From the NCBI GenBank assembly GCA_965221205.1, contig OZ244870.1:3410001-3474000 (forward strand): a DNA stretch of 64,000 nt, in the 5' to 3' direction. This stretch comes from CBDFMG01 sp965221205 [NCBI: bacterium]. Lineage in GTDB: Bacteria > SM23-31. Under the pieces are notes generated by a model that did no database searches, had not been told where the DNA came from, and saw only the letters and a program-made list of their open reading frames with translations. The position numbers and the translations under genes are program-made. Shown in pieces: positions 1 to 8,091 of this stretch (within the stretch, counting starts at the first letter, position 1; the number at the start of each line of letters is the position of its first letter).

Positions 1-365
1 TGCATCCAGACAGCTTTTATGCCTTTTTTTATAGCTTCATCAACAATAAACGGAACATCATGAGAAGGACGGAATATACAAACAATATCAACAGGAACGG
101 GGATATCGGTAAGCGATAGGTGCGAATGTAATCCCATGATATCACCAGCATTCGGATTGACTGGAATTATAGTATAACCGTTTTGAATTAAATAGCGGGC
201 CACTCTGTAACTGTCTTTTTCCGGATAGCGAGATAGTCCGACAACGGCAACTGTTTTTGAACGTTCTAATAGCGTCCTGATCTCCTCAGGCAGTGGTGTT
301 ATATCCGGGAGCTCGCAATTTATGCTCTTATTCGCAACAGTATCCATCTTTTGCTTTTCATTCAT
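1..365 (-). CDS. CoA-binding domain protein (YccU-like), partial
   Basis: Partial gene running off the left edge. It begins at ATG 365-363 (MNEKQKMDTV) and reads open to base 1. The visible ~121 residues contain the Rossmann-type signature of the CoA_binding_2 family: VAVVGLSRYPEKDSYRVARY near residue 40, then IIPVNPN and the IVCIFRPSHDVPFIVDEAI segment. Family members bind CoA or a related nucleotide and are usually about 130-140 residues, so little is missing. It is the last visible gene of a minus-strand run that starts with thioredoxin, which suggests a role in thiol/CoA redox homeostasis. That role is inference. Confidence 0.85.
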   Translation of the reverse strand, partial: MNEKQKMDTVANKSINCELPDITPLPEEIRTLLERSKTVAVVGLSRYPEKDSYRVARYLIQNGYTIIPVNPNAGDIMGLHSHLSLTDIPVPVDIVCIFRPSHDVPFIVDEAIKKGIKAVWM

Positions 366-460
366 TACGTTGATCTTTCAGAATAATATAAAGATGATAC
401 ATACTCACAAATCTACAGCTCTCCAATCCCAGGCAAACTGATCCGGGTCCCTCACATTTG

Positions 461-670
461 TCACGAATATCCTGATGGGCAATTCGGCTGGTGTGAACAG
501 GATGAATAGTCACCTGCTGTACTGCCGATCGATGAGACAGACATTAGTTTTTCCGTATCTTCCGAACCGCAAGACGGACATGGCATCTTTTTGATTCCGG
601 TTTTACAGGAAAACAGTAGCTCTTCAAATCGTGTTTCGCAGTGCGAACATTTAAATTCATATATTGGCAT
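461..670 (-). CDS. FmdB-family zinc ribbon protein
   Basis: A complete 69-residue protein opening MPIYEFKCSHCETRFEEL, with a second CPSC pair near residue 31. The two CxxC pairs form the single zinc ribbon of the FmdB/putative regulatory protein family. Typical members are 60-110 residues. The tail is rich in Ser, Cys and His (SSCSHQPNCPSG). The protein lies 12 bases after the DUF302 stop in the same minus-strand redox cluster. Function in this family is poorly defined; regulatory or metal-handling roles are proposed. Confidence 0.85.
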   Translation of the reverse strand: MPIYEFKCSHCETRFEELLFSCKTGIKKMPCPSCGSEDTEKLMSVSSIGSTAGDYSSCSHQPNCPSGYS

Positions 671-681
671 TTAATTATTCC

Positions 682-1015
682 TTAAAGCACATCAATGACT
701 GTATGAAGTTTCTGCTTCGCTTCCCTGGCTACATTCTCGATTTCACTATTCGAGACAAATGACATCATTGTATCTTGCTCAATTGCAGAAACAGTGATTT
801 TGCCCTGTTTATTTTCATAAAGCATAACATTACATAGTAGAAGAAGACCAATCTCTTCTTCTTGTTGCAGCGCTCTGTGTGCAAGATGTGGATTACAAAC
901 GCCAAGTATTACATATGGTTTGAAATCAACATCAATTTTTCTTTAAACGTGTCTGTAACATTGATTTCCGTTAAGACAGCGAACAATTTAATTCTTTTGA
1001 ATATCCGTATTGCAT
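682..1015 (-). pseudogene. DUF302 family protein, internally deleted and frameshifted
   Basis: The locus starts MQYGYSKELNCSL at 1015 behind a GGAGAGG ribosome site, then hits TAA. Downstream, another frame gives VLTEINVTDTFKEK, and a third gives DVDFKPYVILGVCNPHLAHR, then a long run to HTVIDVL and stop at 682. These are the conserved blocks of DUF302 (about 125 residues), but the first amphipathic helix that normally lies between the N-terminus and VLTEIN is missing and a further frameshift follows KEK. So the gene has lost about 15-20 codons and changed frame twice. It is read as a decayed copy rather than a new protein. Confidence 0.8.
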
Positions 1016-1170
1016 GATTCCTCTCCATTTTGGTCTGCCATGTCACCTTTTTTATCCTTTCTATTCGACACGGAGCAGGAACCGCCAAGTCAAGTAGGTA
1101 CTCCCAGTTTTGGCAGAATGTAACCTGTCACAACAAAATATACCGCAATAATAATAATAAGAACTTCCAT
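988..1170 (-). CDS. Small Cys-rich membrane protein with in-frame TGA (selenoprotein or nonsense)
   Basis: ATG at 1170 gives a 26-residue segment: a transmembrane stretch (MEVLIIIIAVYFVVTGYIL) followed by PKLGVPT and then TGA at 1092-1090. The same frame continues for 33 more codons (LGGSCSVSNRKDKKG...EESCNTD) to TAA at 990-988, overlapping the DUF302 start. The TGA sits after Pro-Thr and just before GGSC, where a redox Cys or Sec would be plausible. Its neighbours are thioredoxin and OsmC. A weak 7-bp stem (TTG-GCGG / CCGT-CGA with a two-base bulge) lies directly after the TGA. Either UGA is recoded as selenocysteine, or a Cys/Trp codon has mutated. No Sec genes are visible here. Confidence 0.4.
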
Positions 1171-1182
1171 GAGGTATTCAGT

Positions 1183-1449
1183 CTAGTTTTTCAACGTAAA
1201 GTCCCGTGTCGTATTCGTCGCCGGTGCGAATGAAGCAACAACAGAACAGTATTTATTTATCGACAACTCTATAGCTTGTTTCAGTTCATTTTCAGTAAGT
1301 CTATTTTTTGTTACGGTATAATGTATTCCCATTGCTGTAAACTTTTTCGGATGTGTTTCCGCACGCTCTCCAGAGATTGTATGCTGTGATGGTACGGTAC
1401 AGGTAAAATGCATATTACCTTGCCAGCGAGCTTCAATATCCACAATCAA
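1183..1449 (-). pseudogene. OsmC-family peroxiredoxin-like protein with in-frame internal deletion
   Basis: The 88-residue frame joins the N-terminal strand of OsmC (DIEARWQGNMHFTCTVPSQH) directly to the C-terminal half (SGERAETHPKKFTAMGIHY ... INKYCSVVASFAP). OsmC proteins are about 130-140 residues. The missing middle normally holds the long helix with the first catalytic cysteine (GGCT region). The second cysteine (YCSV) remains. The deletion is in frame near base 1377, so a product could still be made, but it lacks the peroxidatic site and should be inactive. It lies 9 bases downstream of thioredoxin, its expected reductant in such clusters. Confidence 0.75.
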
Positions 1450-1458
1450 ATTCTCCGA

Positions 1459-1797
1459 TTAGTTGCGTGTAGTATAGCTGTCAAGCAGTTCGGCAATCTT
1501 TTCTTTCGGCACCACACCAACTATCCTGTCAATCACTTCACCATCTTTATAAAGTAATAATGACGGAACACCCATAATTTTATAATTTACTGCTATTTGT
1601 GTGTTGTCGTCGGTATTGACCTTTCCGACTTTAACTCTTCCAGAGTACTCTTTTGCAAGTTCCTCGACGACAGGGCCTATCAATTTGCACGGCCCACACC
1701 ACGGCGCCCAGAAATCAACGAGGACAGGTGTTTTTGACTTGAGTACTTCCTTGTCAAAGTTTGATTCATTCAGTGTTACATGATAATCCATTTTCAC
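1459..1797 (-). CDS. trxA: Thioredoxin
   Basis: An intact 112-residue thioredoxin with the canonical active site WCGPC at about residue 34, the cis-proline loop MGVPSLLLYKDGE near residue 75, and a normal fold length. It reduces protein disulfides in the cytoplasm using thioredoxin reductase (not in this window). It is the first gene of the minus-strand redox run (trxA, osmC, small membrane protein, DUF302, FmdB, CoA-binding). A GGAGGT motif lies just upstream of the ATG at 1797; an internal ATG (MDYHVTL) two codons later is an alternative start. Confidence 0.95.
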   Translation of the reverse strand: MKMDYHVTLNESNFDKEVLKSKTPVLVDFWAPWCGPCKLIGPVVEELAKEYSGRVKVGKVNTDDNTQIAVNYKIMGVPSLLLYKDGEVIDRIVGVVPKEKIAELLDSYTTRN

Positions 1798-2007
1798 GTA
1801 CCTCCATGAGACGTTATCATTTATGCTGCCAACCCTTTCAATCTAATTGGATGCACTGATGTAAAAAGGTTACACATTTTTTTAAGCGGATAAATCAATA
1901 ATCAGAATTCCATTTTTGATGGAGGTGCTTCATGTTTTTCCGATGCAAAAAATATAAAAATATGTGCTTTTATCCAAAACCGATGACACAAATAGATTTG
2001 AATTAGA

Positions 2008-2205
2008 TTAAAGCTTTAATACTTTCATCAACCTTTCTTGAACATCTTCCGGAAGCTCTTTGTACAGTTCAACAGTTTTTCGAATTGTGTCAACATATGC
2101 ACAACAGGTCGGACAGTCTTCGAGATGCTTCTTTATCTCCTTACACTTATCCGAATCGAGATATTCACTGAGCTGATCGCAAATCTCTTCTATTTTTTTG
2201 TACAT
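2008..2205 (-). CDS. Zinc-finger anti-sigma factor (ZAS)
   Basis: A 65-residue protein with the HxxxCxxC zinc anti-sigma signature (HLEDCPTC at about residue 27) preceded by DKCKEIKK. It has no membrane segment, so it is a soluble, single-domain anti-sigma factor. It follows the ECF sigma gene by 17 bases, the usual paired arrangement. In this family zinc-site oxidation or ligand binding releases the sigma factor. Its cognate sigma gene is broken here, which would leave it without a partner. Confidence 0.8.
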   Translation of the reverse strand: MYKKIEEICDQLSEYLDSDKCKEIKKHLEDCPTCCAYVDTIRKTVELYKELPEDVQERLMKVLKL

Positions 2206-2222
2206 TTCATATTAAAGCTTCC

Positions 2223-2835
2223 TCATTGCGCCAACAACTCGTCTGCAAGTTTATCCCGAAGAGCTATCCGGGCTCTCATCAGATTTGTTTTGACTGCCGG
2301 AACAGACGTCTTCAGCATATCTGCTACTTCCTGTGTGGAAAAGCTCTCAATATCCCGCAAGATAAATACAGATCGATGATTCGGTGTTAAGTCTTCGAGA
2401 TGACTCATGATTTTTTCGACAATTTCTTTGTTCTGTACTATCTCAAACGGTAATTGTGACAACTTTTTATTTACAGATTCGTAGTCACGTGAAAGATCGA
2501 CATTATCATCATTAAGTGTCTCAAACACACGTTTTCTTGACCGCAGTTTCATCAACGCTGCGAACGCTGCGTTAGTTGCAATACGGATATATCCAGGTCG
2601 ATAACCGCGACCGGCCCTCAAACGCTTTCATGTTCTTAATGACACTTAAGAATGTTTCCTAAGGTACATCTTCCGCATCTTCTGTATTGTGGAGCATCTT
2701 TAAAGAATAATTATAAACCTTATCGGTATAAGCGGTAACAATTTCAGTAATTGCATTCGAGTCTCCGCTCTGCGCTCTCAGCACCAAATCATCTTCCGGC
2801 AATCCATCTGTGTTTGTAATAGTATGATGCGCCAT
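2223..2835 (-). pseudogene. ECF RNA polymerase sigma factor, disrupted
   Basis: Translation from ATG 2835 gives MAHHTITNTDGLPEDD and a clear sigma region 2 (ITEIVTAYTDKVYNYSLKML, NTEDAEDV). It then hits TAG where homologues have QETF (reads VP-stop-ETFLSVI). After KAFEGRSRLSTWIY an extra C shifts the frame; the protein resumes as RIATNAAFAALMKLRSRKR and runs through region 4 (LEDLTPNHRSVFILRDIESFSTQEVADML) to the end at 2223. Two lesions within about 60 bases make a functional sigma factor unlikely unless they are consensus errors. Gene order sigma then anti-sigma is normal. Confidence 0.8.
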
Positions 2836-3071
2836 ATCACAATCGGTTACAAAAAATTTTAATTTATTTTATTACGATAATATAACAATAACACAATTTT
2901 ATTTCTACTGAAATCTTTGCAATTGTTATAAGTAAATTGATGGTGAATTCAAGGGGTATAAAATTAAAGATAATATATGACAGTAGCAGAACAAAACTAT
3001 TGAATATAAAAAGTAAAAATAGTACATTGGTTGCCGATTATTCAATGCAAAATATACGCACATCTCTCAAT

Positions 3072-3085
3072 GGAGGACTAGTCCT
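3072..3085 (+). repeat. Putative att copy of the tRNA-Ser 5' end
   Basis: GGAGGACTAGTCCT at 3072-3085 is identical to the first 14 bases of the tRNA-Ser gene at 8092-8105, in the same orientation. The integrase pseudogene lies directly inside the left copy. The 14-mer is nearly self-palindromic (AGGACTAGTCCT), typical of a recombinase core. It is proposed as the left junction of a ~5-kb element whose right junction is the tRNA 5' end. Confidence 0.5.
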
Positions 3086-3147
3086 CGCCTGTAATCTTTG
3101 TATCCCCAAGTATTTACAATTATTTAAAGTACCCCTAAAAAAAGCTA

Positions 3148-3176
3148 CTGTATAAAAACTGTATAAACATTCCAAG
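3148..3176 (+). repeat. TGTATAAA direct repeats, possible arm sites (left)
   Basis: TACTGTATAAAAACTGTATAAACATTC occurs here. A near-identical 27-base copy is at 7939-7965, between the element cargo and the tRNA. Each contains two TGTATAAA direct repeats. The position inside both presumed att sites fits integrase arm-type binding sites; that role is inferred. Confidence 0.45.
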
Positions 3177-3187
3177 GGTATTATAAA

Positions 3188-4353
3188 TCACTTTATTTCC
3201 CTGTTAATGTACCTTCTTACTCTGTCGTAATCCTGCCCGATATGGCTATAACTATTAAATACGCTTTCTGATTTGTGCCCGGTATAAAGTTTGATAATCG
3301 CACGTGGAATACCATCCTCAAGACCGTGAGTTATAAATGTATCACGCATTAATTTAATGGGTTTGTATGGTAGACCCAATTCATTCAAGAAGTTTTTCCA
3401 TTCTTCATAAACGGATGTTAAATGTTGCTTTGGATCGCTTCTGTTTGGAAACAGCCATTTTGTGTTTGCAGGAAGCTCTCTATAATAAGGTTCGATAATA
3501 CTGTAACAAATATCATTCATCGGCATGCGTCTGCGTTCACTCTGTTTAAAAGAATCGAACTCAATTTCACGAGTATCAATACGTATTCTGCTCTTTTCCA
3601 TTGAGAGCATTTCCATTTTTCTCATTCCGAATTCAAAACCTATTGCTGCAAGAGCACGTTTCCAGCTATTACCTTTTGTATAGATAATGTTCTTTTCTTC
3701 CAGAGTAAATATAATCTTCTGTAGTTTCTCTAAATCTTCGCCCGGCCTCTCAATCGCTTTAACAGAGTTTTCTCCGGAAAAGTTCTTCCTTTTAATCAAA
3801 CAGGTAAACACTGCGCTAATACTGCGCTAATAAGGTCCCTGTACCTGTTAATCGTAGCGATTTTAACTGCACGCTCTTTCTGTATCGCTTTCAGGGTGCT
3901 TTCAATAATGTTCGTAGTCATTGATTCAACATATAAATGACCGATTTTCTTTTCTAATACGGAATATCTGCTGTCGTTTGATTGAGTGGTACTCTTAGGT
4001 GCTTTCAATCTGTGAGATCTGAATTGAGAATAAGCTTCATTAAATGTTAAAAGCAATCCTTCCATAGAAGGGACAGACCGTAATGACCTTATAAACTCAA
4101 TGTCTGAAAGTTTTTCTTTTTCAAGTGCACGTTCATAAGCATCATCGAAATCAAGTGTATAAAGCGAAACATGATGATACTTGCCGCTGATTCTGCGCCT
4201 ATAGCAGTATCGCCTCATATCGTCAAGGGGAATTAGTGAGCCCCTTAGAAGACCGAACTTATATGCAGGAATTTTATTGCTGCGAATCAGCTTATCCAAA
4301 AACTTAACGGATATGCCAAGTTCCGCAGCCGATCTCGATTTATCGAGCATCAT
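3188..4353 (-). pseudogene. Tyrosine recombinase/integrase, split by an 11-bp duplication
   Basis: The first part (4353-3796) has an excisionase-like winged HTH (KSRSAAELGISVKFLDKLI) and a SAM-like core-binding domain ending INRYRDLISAVLAQ. The second part (to 3188) has the catalytic domain: GMRKMEML with the first Arg, then KLMRDTFITHG, GHKSESV and SYSHI with the Tyr. The two halves are in different frames. ACTGCGCTAAT is present twice in tandem at 3810-3831. Removing one copy restores a single frame reading ISAVFTCLIKRKN, so the duplication is the disabling lesion. The family integrates phages and islands, usually at tRNA genes; a tRNA-Ser lies 5 kb away. The first catalytic His (HxxR) appears as Lys. 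Confidence 0.85.
3810..3831 (+). repeat. 11-bp tandem duplication in the integrase
   Basis: Two adjacent perfect copies of ACTGCGCTAAT. Eleven is not a multiple of three, so the integrase frame is broken exactly here. Loss of one copy would repair it. Confidence 0.9.
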
Positions 4354-4403
4354 ATTATTAGCGTTGTCATGCTGTTTTCTTGGCGTGATTACCTCATTAA
4401 AAT

Positions 4404-4767
4404 CTTACCCTATCCGAAACATGGATAGATTTTTATACTAATAAACTACTCCTTGTAGAGGAATTGCCGGGTGACCTGAAGAATGCAGGATTAACCGAAG
4501 GTACAATCCATGATGATATAGAATTGAAGCTCAGAATTGCAAGAATATCATTGCCTGATGTTGAAATGGACTTCAAATATGCCGGTCTATAAAGAAAATA
4601 AAGATATATTAGTTTTCTTGAAACCAAAGAATAATAATTATCGAACATATGGTTTAGACCAGGGGAAATTTACTCTAAATAATATAAATGGTGATAAAAC
4701 GGTGGAACGACAACTAGATCTTGATGAAATCTCCGTTTTTGGTCCGGCATTAATAAAAGTGAGATAA
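4404..4767 (+). pseudogene. Remnant of a secreted/unknown protein
   Basis: Two overlapping frames look like parts of one former gene. The first reads LLLVEELPGDLKNAGLTEG and ends at 4591. The second reads YKENKDILVFLKPKNNNYR and on to GLDQGKFTLNNING, ending IKVR at 4767. The second segment resembles a small beta-rich module often found before secreted metallopeptidases in these bacteria, but I cannot name the family. There is no good start codon or signal peptide. It lies inside the proposed element, just before the matrixin-like gene. Confidence 0.4.
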
Positions 4768-4838
4768 GGGAATCATTTACTTATGAGGAAATTATAGAAA
4801 AAATAGGTAGTAGATAAAAATATCGAGGAGATAAAAAG

Positions 4839-5961
4839 ATGAAAATCCTAAAATTCCTTATTTTAGTGAACATTTTTGTATTATGTCTCTATATTAATCT
4901 ATTTGCTCAGGAAGCCTGGCGAGTTTTTGGACCAGTTGCAAGTGGCAATGAAGTTGGAGTTAATATTGAAAATTCTTTAAGTTCTCCACCATTTGTACGT
5001 TGGCAGTGGGGTGATATCCTTTTTTCGACAAGCTCAACAGCATCGATAGAAATAAAGACTGATGCAGACCAATTTTGGATTGGCGGGGCATATTTTACAT
5101 ACATTGTCGGTTCTGGTCAGCTGCAATCTGCAGATATTGTTTTAAATGTGGGAGAGGCGACGTTTGAAAATACTAATCGGAGAGACATTATTTGGAGTAA
5201 TAAAAATAATGTTACATGGTCCGGTACAACTGAAACGATAGACCTTCAAAGCACAGTAGATCATGAGCTTGGTCATGCAATTGGAATTGCTCATCATACG
5301 TGTTGTTAGAGATAGTCCACCTTCAAGTGGTGTAGCTACAATGAATGTGAGTCTGGCACCATTCGCACAAGACGAAGTTGATTATAGAGAACTGGAAGCC
5401 GATGATCTTGGTGCAAGAGACTTTTTATACCCAGCATTTTCTGATGCTCATATAGAGGGACCACAACGTGTTTACGATCCAGGTTATTACGTATTTGAAG
5501 CACATGGAACCAACGGAGTGCGGCCTTATACATATAATTGGTCTCATGGAGGTGGCACAGGTTCATCAGCATCGATCTATATAGATGAAAACACAACTGT
5601 TTCGTGTACCATCAGGGACGCAAAGCATACTGGTGTGTGGGTATCTCAAGCAGTGGAATATAGGGGATATAAGATTGCTTCTGATAGTCACCTACCTACT
5701 TCGTATGGTTTGGACCAGAACTATCCGAATCCATTTAATCCTTCGACTGAGATAAAATATCAACTGCCCGAGGCAGCGAATGTGAAGCTTGTTATATACA
5801 ATGTCCTTGGCCAGGAAGTCGTGCGACTTGTCGATACCCAGCAGGCTATTGGATTCCACTCAGTTAAATGGGATGCGAGCAAGTTTTCCAGCGGAACGTA
5901 TATTTACAAAATTGAAGCAGGAGATTTCACCGAGACAAAGCGAATGGTCTTATTAAAGTAA
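4839..5961 (+). pseudogene. Matrixin-like secreted metalloprotease with T9SS sorting domain, one frameshift
   Basis: It starts with a signal peptide (MKILKFLILVNIFVLCLYI...LFAQ). The catalytic zinc motif HELGHAIGIAHH lies near residue 146, the HExxHxxGxxH signature of matrixins/metzincins. The frame then stops (HHTCC); another frame continues at once with RDSPPSSGVATMNVS, a short region that supplies a Met-turn-like methionine. It ends with a type A T9SS sorting domain (YGLDQNYPNPFNPSTEIKYQ ... GTYIYKIEAG). So one frameshift near 5300-5305 separates catalytic and sorting parts. Without it the protein would be about 370 residues and exported to the cell surface. Ribosome site GAGGAG lies upstream of the ATG. 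Confidence 0.8.
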
Positions 5962-6303
5962 CGTGTAGCACCAATGTTTTAAGCATAGAAGGTGGGATGC
6001 ATCATTAAATTGCATCCCGCCTGCTTTGCATAATGTATGGTAAAATCAGGTAATGGAACTTTATGATGAATAAAACTCAGAGTATATGGTATCTAAAGTA
6101 GTATCTATTTTGGAAACATCCACATGCACCTTTTTGCAGTGCAAATTATTGCACTATTTCCCACAATAATATTGACTGACGAATAGTAAGTTATTGTTTA
6201 TTATCTAGTTACGATACGACAAAATCCCGAATTCTATTGGAATAGTTTTTGCCCTAATCTCATTAATTTCCTGTAGTTGTACATCTATAAATAGGGGGTT
6301 ACC
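5962..6303. other. Intergenic region between protease and beta-barrel gene
   Basis: Apart from the hairpin at 5991-6021, no gene or clear regulatory element is seen in these ~340 bases. An A/G-rich run (AAATAGGGGG) just before 6304 is the probable ribosome site. Confidence 0.5.
5991..6021 (+). terminator. Rho-independent terminator-like hairpin
   Basis: GGTGGGATGCA pairs with TGCATCCCGCC (11 bp, one G-T) around a 9-base loop, 30 bases after the T9SS protein stop. It is followed by a short T-containing run (TGCTTTG), so it is a plausible terminator. Confidence 0.7.
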
Positions 6304-7083
6304 ATGACTATAATACAATCCATTCGAACATCAATCTATATTATCTTACTATCTAGTGTTTTTTTCTCTTCTTCCTTTGCGCAGGATAAAAAGTTCTCTA
6401 TTAGCATCAATAAAGGTTTGGGATATTACCCATTAAATGGTTTTGTCGATTTTCTCAATGATCAAAATATTCCGCAAACCAATATGCGATTTTATTCATC
6501 CAATGTAGATAAGTCGGCTGAAAGTGCTGGAATGAATTTTAATTATAATTTGAATGACAAAATTGCAATTTCACTAAACGTCATACAAAAGATAGAAATA
6601 TCTGCAACGAGTTCTAGTCATAACCCCGTTCTGTGGACTGGGACAAGTGGAAGAGAAAGTTGGGATTTTTCGTTGACACCCGTTGATTTAACTGTGAATT
6701 ATTATTTCATCGGCCGGGAAAGATTTTCTCCATATATAGGCATAGGTCCTTCATTCAATATTAAAAAATTGAATGTGTCAGGTGAATATTTCATAGGAGA
6801 ATCACTTTCATATGTTTTTCCACCGGAGATCGCGGAAATAAAATCTAACACTAAGGATACAGGATTAGGTTTCAATGCAATAATAGGTTTTCAAATTGAT
6901 CTTTTTAGGTCACTATTTTTAGAATCAAGTGTTAAAGCACGATATACCGATAGTCTGAAACAAATCGGCCCTATTGAGGTATCAAACGAGAATTTTGAAG
7001 CAAACGATCTTCTTGATGTATCAAGCTATGGCATTGATCTTTCAAATTTTGATTTTACTTTCGGATTAGGAATACGTTTGTAA
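6304..7083 (+). CDS. Outer-membrane beta-barrel protein
   Basis: A 259-residue protein with a clear Sec signal peptide ending SSSFAQ at about residue 27. It is followed by alternating amphipathic strands (MNFNYNLNDKIAISLNVIQK, DLTVNYYFIGRERFSPYIGI, FNAIIGFQIDLF, FTFGLGIRL) typical of an OprF/OmpA-like 8-strand barrel. The final strand ends hydrophobic, as expected for BAM recognition, although with Leu rather than Phe. Its ligand or function cannot be read. It is the second intact-looking cargo gene of the proposed element and could be its surface component. Confidence 0.75.
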   Translation: MTIIQSIRTSIYIILLSSVFFSSSFAQDKKFSISINKGLGYYPLNGFVDFLNDQNIPQTNMRFYSSNVDKSAESAGMNFNYNLNDKIAISLNVIQKIEISATSSSHNPVLWTGTSGRESWDFSLTPVDLTVNYYFIGRERFSPYIGIGPSFNIKKLNVSGEYFIGESLSYVFPPEIAEIKSNTKDTGLGFNAIIGFQIDLFRSLFLESSVKARYTDSLKQIGPIEVSNENFEANDLLDVSSYGIDLSNFDFTFGLGIRL

Positions 7084-7148
7084 AATTTATCCCACTGAAT
7101 ATTTATAAAAAACAATAATTTATATCCTAAAAACATTTCTAATGCAAA

Positions 7149-7368
7149 TTGCAAGGTCGTTCATCAGTTGCAATCGCCCAATCCTATTCAGACCAATTAC
7201 CGCCTGCATCACAATTCCAAAAATATGAAGAAGTTTGTCCCGGAGCCGCACAAACAATAATTGACACCGCCGTTAAGCAAAGCACTCATCGACGAGAAAT
7301 TGAAAAACAAGTGATTACTTCCGGCTCATTTGAAAGTAAGCTGGGATTGGTCTTCGCATTTATTATTA
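7149..7368 (+). pseudogene. DUF2335-family membrane protein fragment
   Basis: The frame contains LPPASQFQKYEEVCPGAAQT, then HRREIEKQVI and KLGLVFAFII, the conserved core of DUF2335 small membrane proteins, often found in phage/defence-rich regions. The match ends abruptly at about 7368, and the following bases are the 3' part of a minus-strand gene read backwards. There is no convincing start (only TTG at 7149). It is therefore truncated at both ends. No function should be assigned. Confidence 0.6.
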
Positions 7369-7792
7369 CGATTTACGGTATGTTCCCATATATAATTTCG
7401 TCCTGTACCTGCGAGTCCTGCCGAATCAAGAAAAGCTTCTGCAAGCGTTAACGTATCGACGTATGCCATGTACCTGGAAGTTGTACTTGCCGCCCTGCCT
7501 GCCTTAACAAATATTCGGAAATTTATTGAATCACTTGCCTGTGACACAAACAAATTAAGCGTAGTATTCTTGAACGAAACATAGATCAGACTGGAATCGG
7601 AATCCGTCGAATCCGCAATAAAGAGCGTATCGTAGTATTCCCTGTTGCAGTAGACGTCCAATCTTTCAACGGCCGATCGATCTGTAACACCCCCGATCCG
7701 TAAGAGGTCTCTACGGTCATTGTCTGACCGAATGCACCGGATACCATCAACAGTGATGCCAGGACTATTATAATCAATTTAAAGGCCTTCAT
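7326..7792 (-). pseudogene. Secreted protein, frameshifted and 3'-truncated
   Basis: ATG 7792 opens a signal peptide (MKAFKLIIIVLASLLMVSGA, FGQ) and reads TMTVETSYGSGVLQIDRPLK before shifting frame near 7650. The other frame continues VYCNREYYDTLFIADSTDSD, on through SFKNTTLNLFVSQASDS, FVKAGRAASTTSRYMAYVD and RNYIWEHTVNRNN. After that point (about 7368) the reading is simply the antisense of the DUF2335 remnant, so the true 3' end is lost. I do not recognise the family; it looks like a periplasmic or surface protein. Confidence 0.6.
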
Positions 7793-7938
7793 AATATTGC
7801 TCCTATTGTTATTATTGCTATCGTGTATATTTCTTCCGAATCCAATGACCAGTAACGCTCTTCGTCTGGAAAGCCGTGTCTGAAAACGTTCCCGACGTGG
7901 TCGAGAAGGAAAAACTTTTTCATCCCTTGCAAAAACGT

Positions 7939-7965
7939 ACTGTATAAACTTTGTATAAACATTCT
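7939..7965 (+). repeat. TGTATAAA direct repeats, possible arm sites (right)
   Basis: TACTGTATAAACTTTGTATAAACATTC is a near copy of the sequence at 3148-3176, in the same orientation. It lies about 130 bases before the tRNA-Ser that would form the right att junction. Confidence 0.45.
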
Positions 7966-8091
7966 TGCATAATAGACCCTATTTGGCTATATTATGGCAC
8001 ATTTTTCCATAAGAAAAGTATAGCTCGTAAAGTATTGTTTTTATATAGAGATATGAATACAAATAAGGTGGGTTTTTGACACTTTAAAAAC

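Larger units (their letters stand above)
2836..3187. other. Gene-free stretch with left element boundary
   Basis: About 350 AT-rich bases between the sigma gene and the integrase. No convincing gene was found; the open frame on the plus strand has no family features. It contains the palindromic tRNA-Ser-like 14-mer and the TGTATAAA repeats described separately. Confidence 0.6.

Noticed and set aside
1030-1233. Open frame on the plus strand across the redox cluster
   Set aside because: It is antisense to the small membrane protein and OsmC, has no family features and no ribosome site.
2937-3155. 72-codon open frame upstream of the integrase
   Set aside because: No family match or signal; overlaps the att-like 14-mer and TGTATAAA repeats; codon use looks random.
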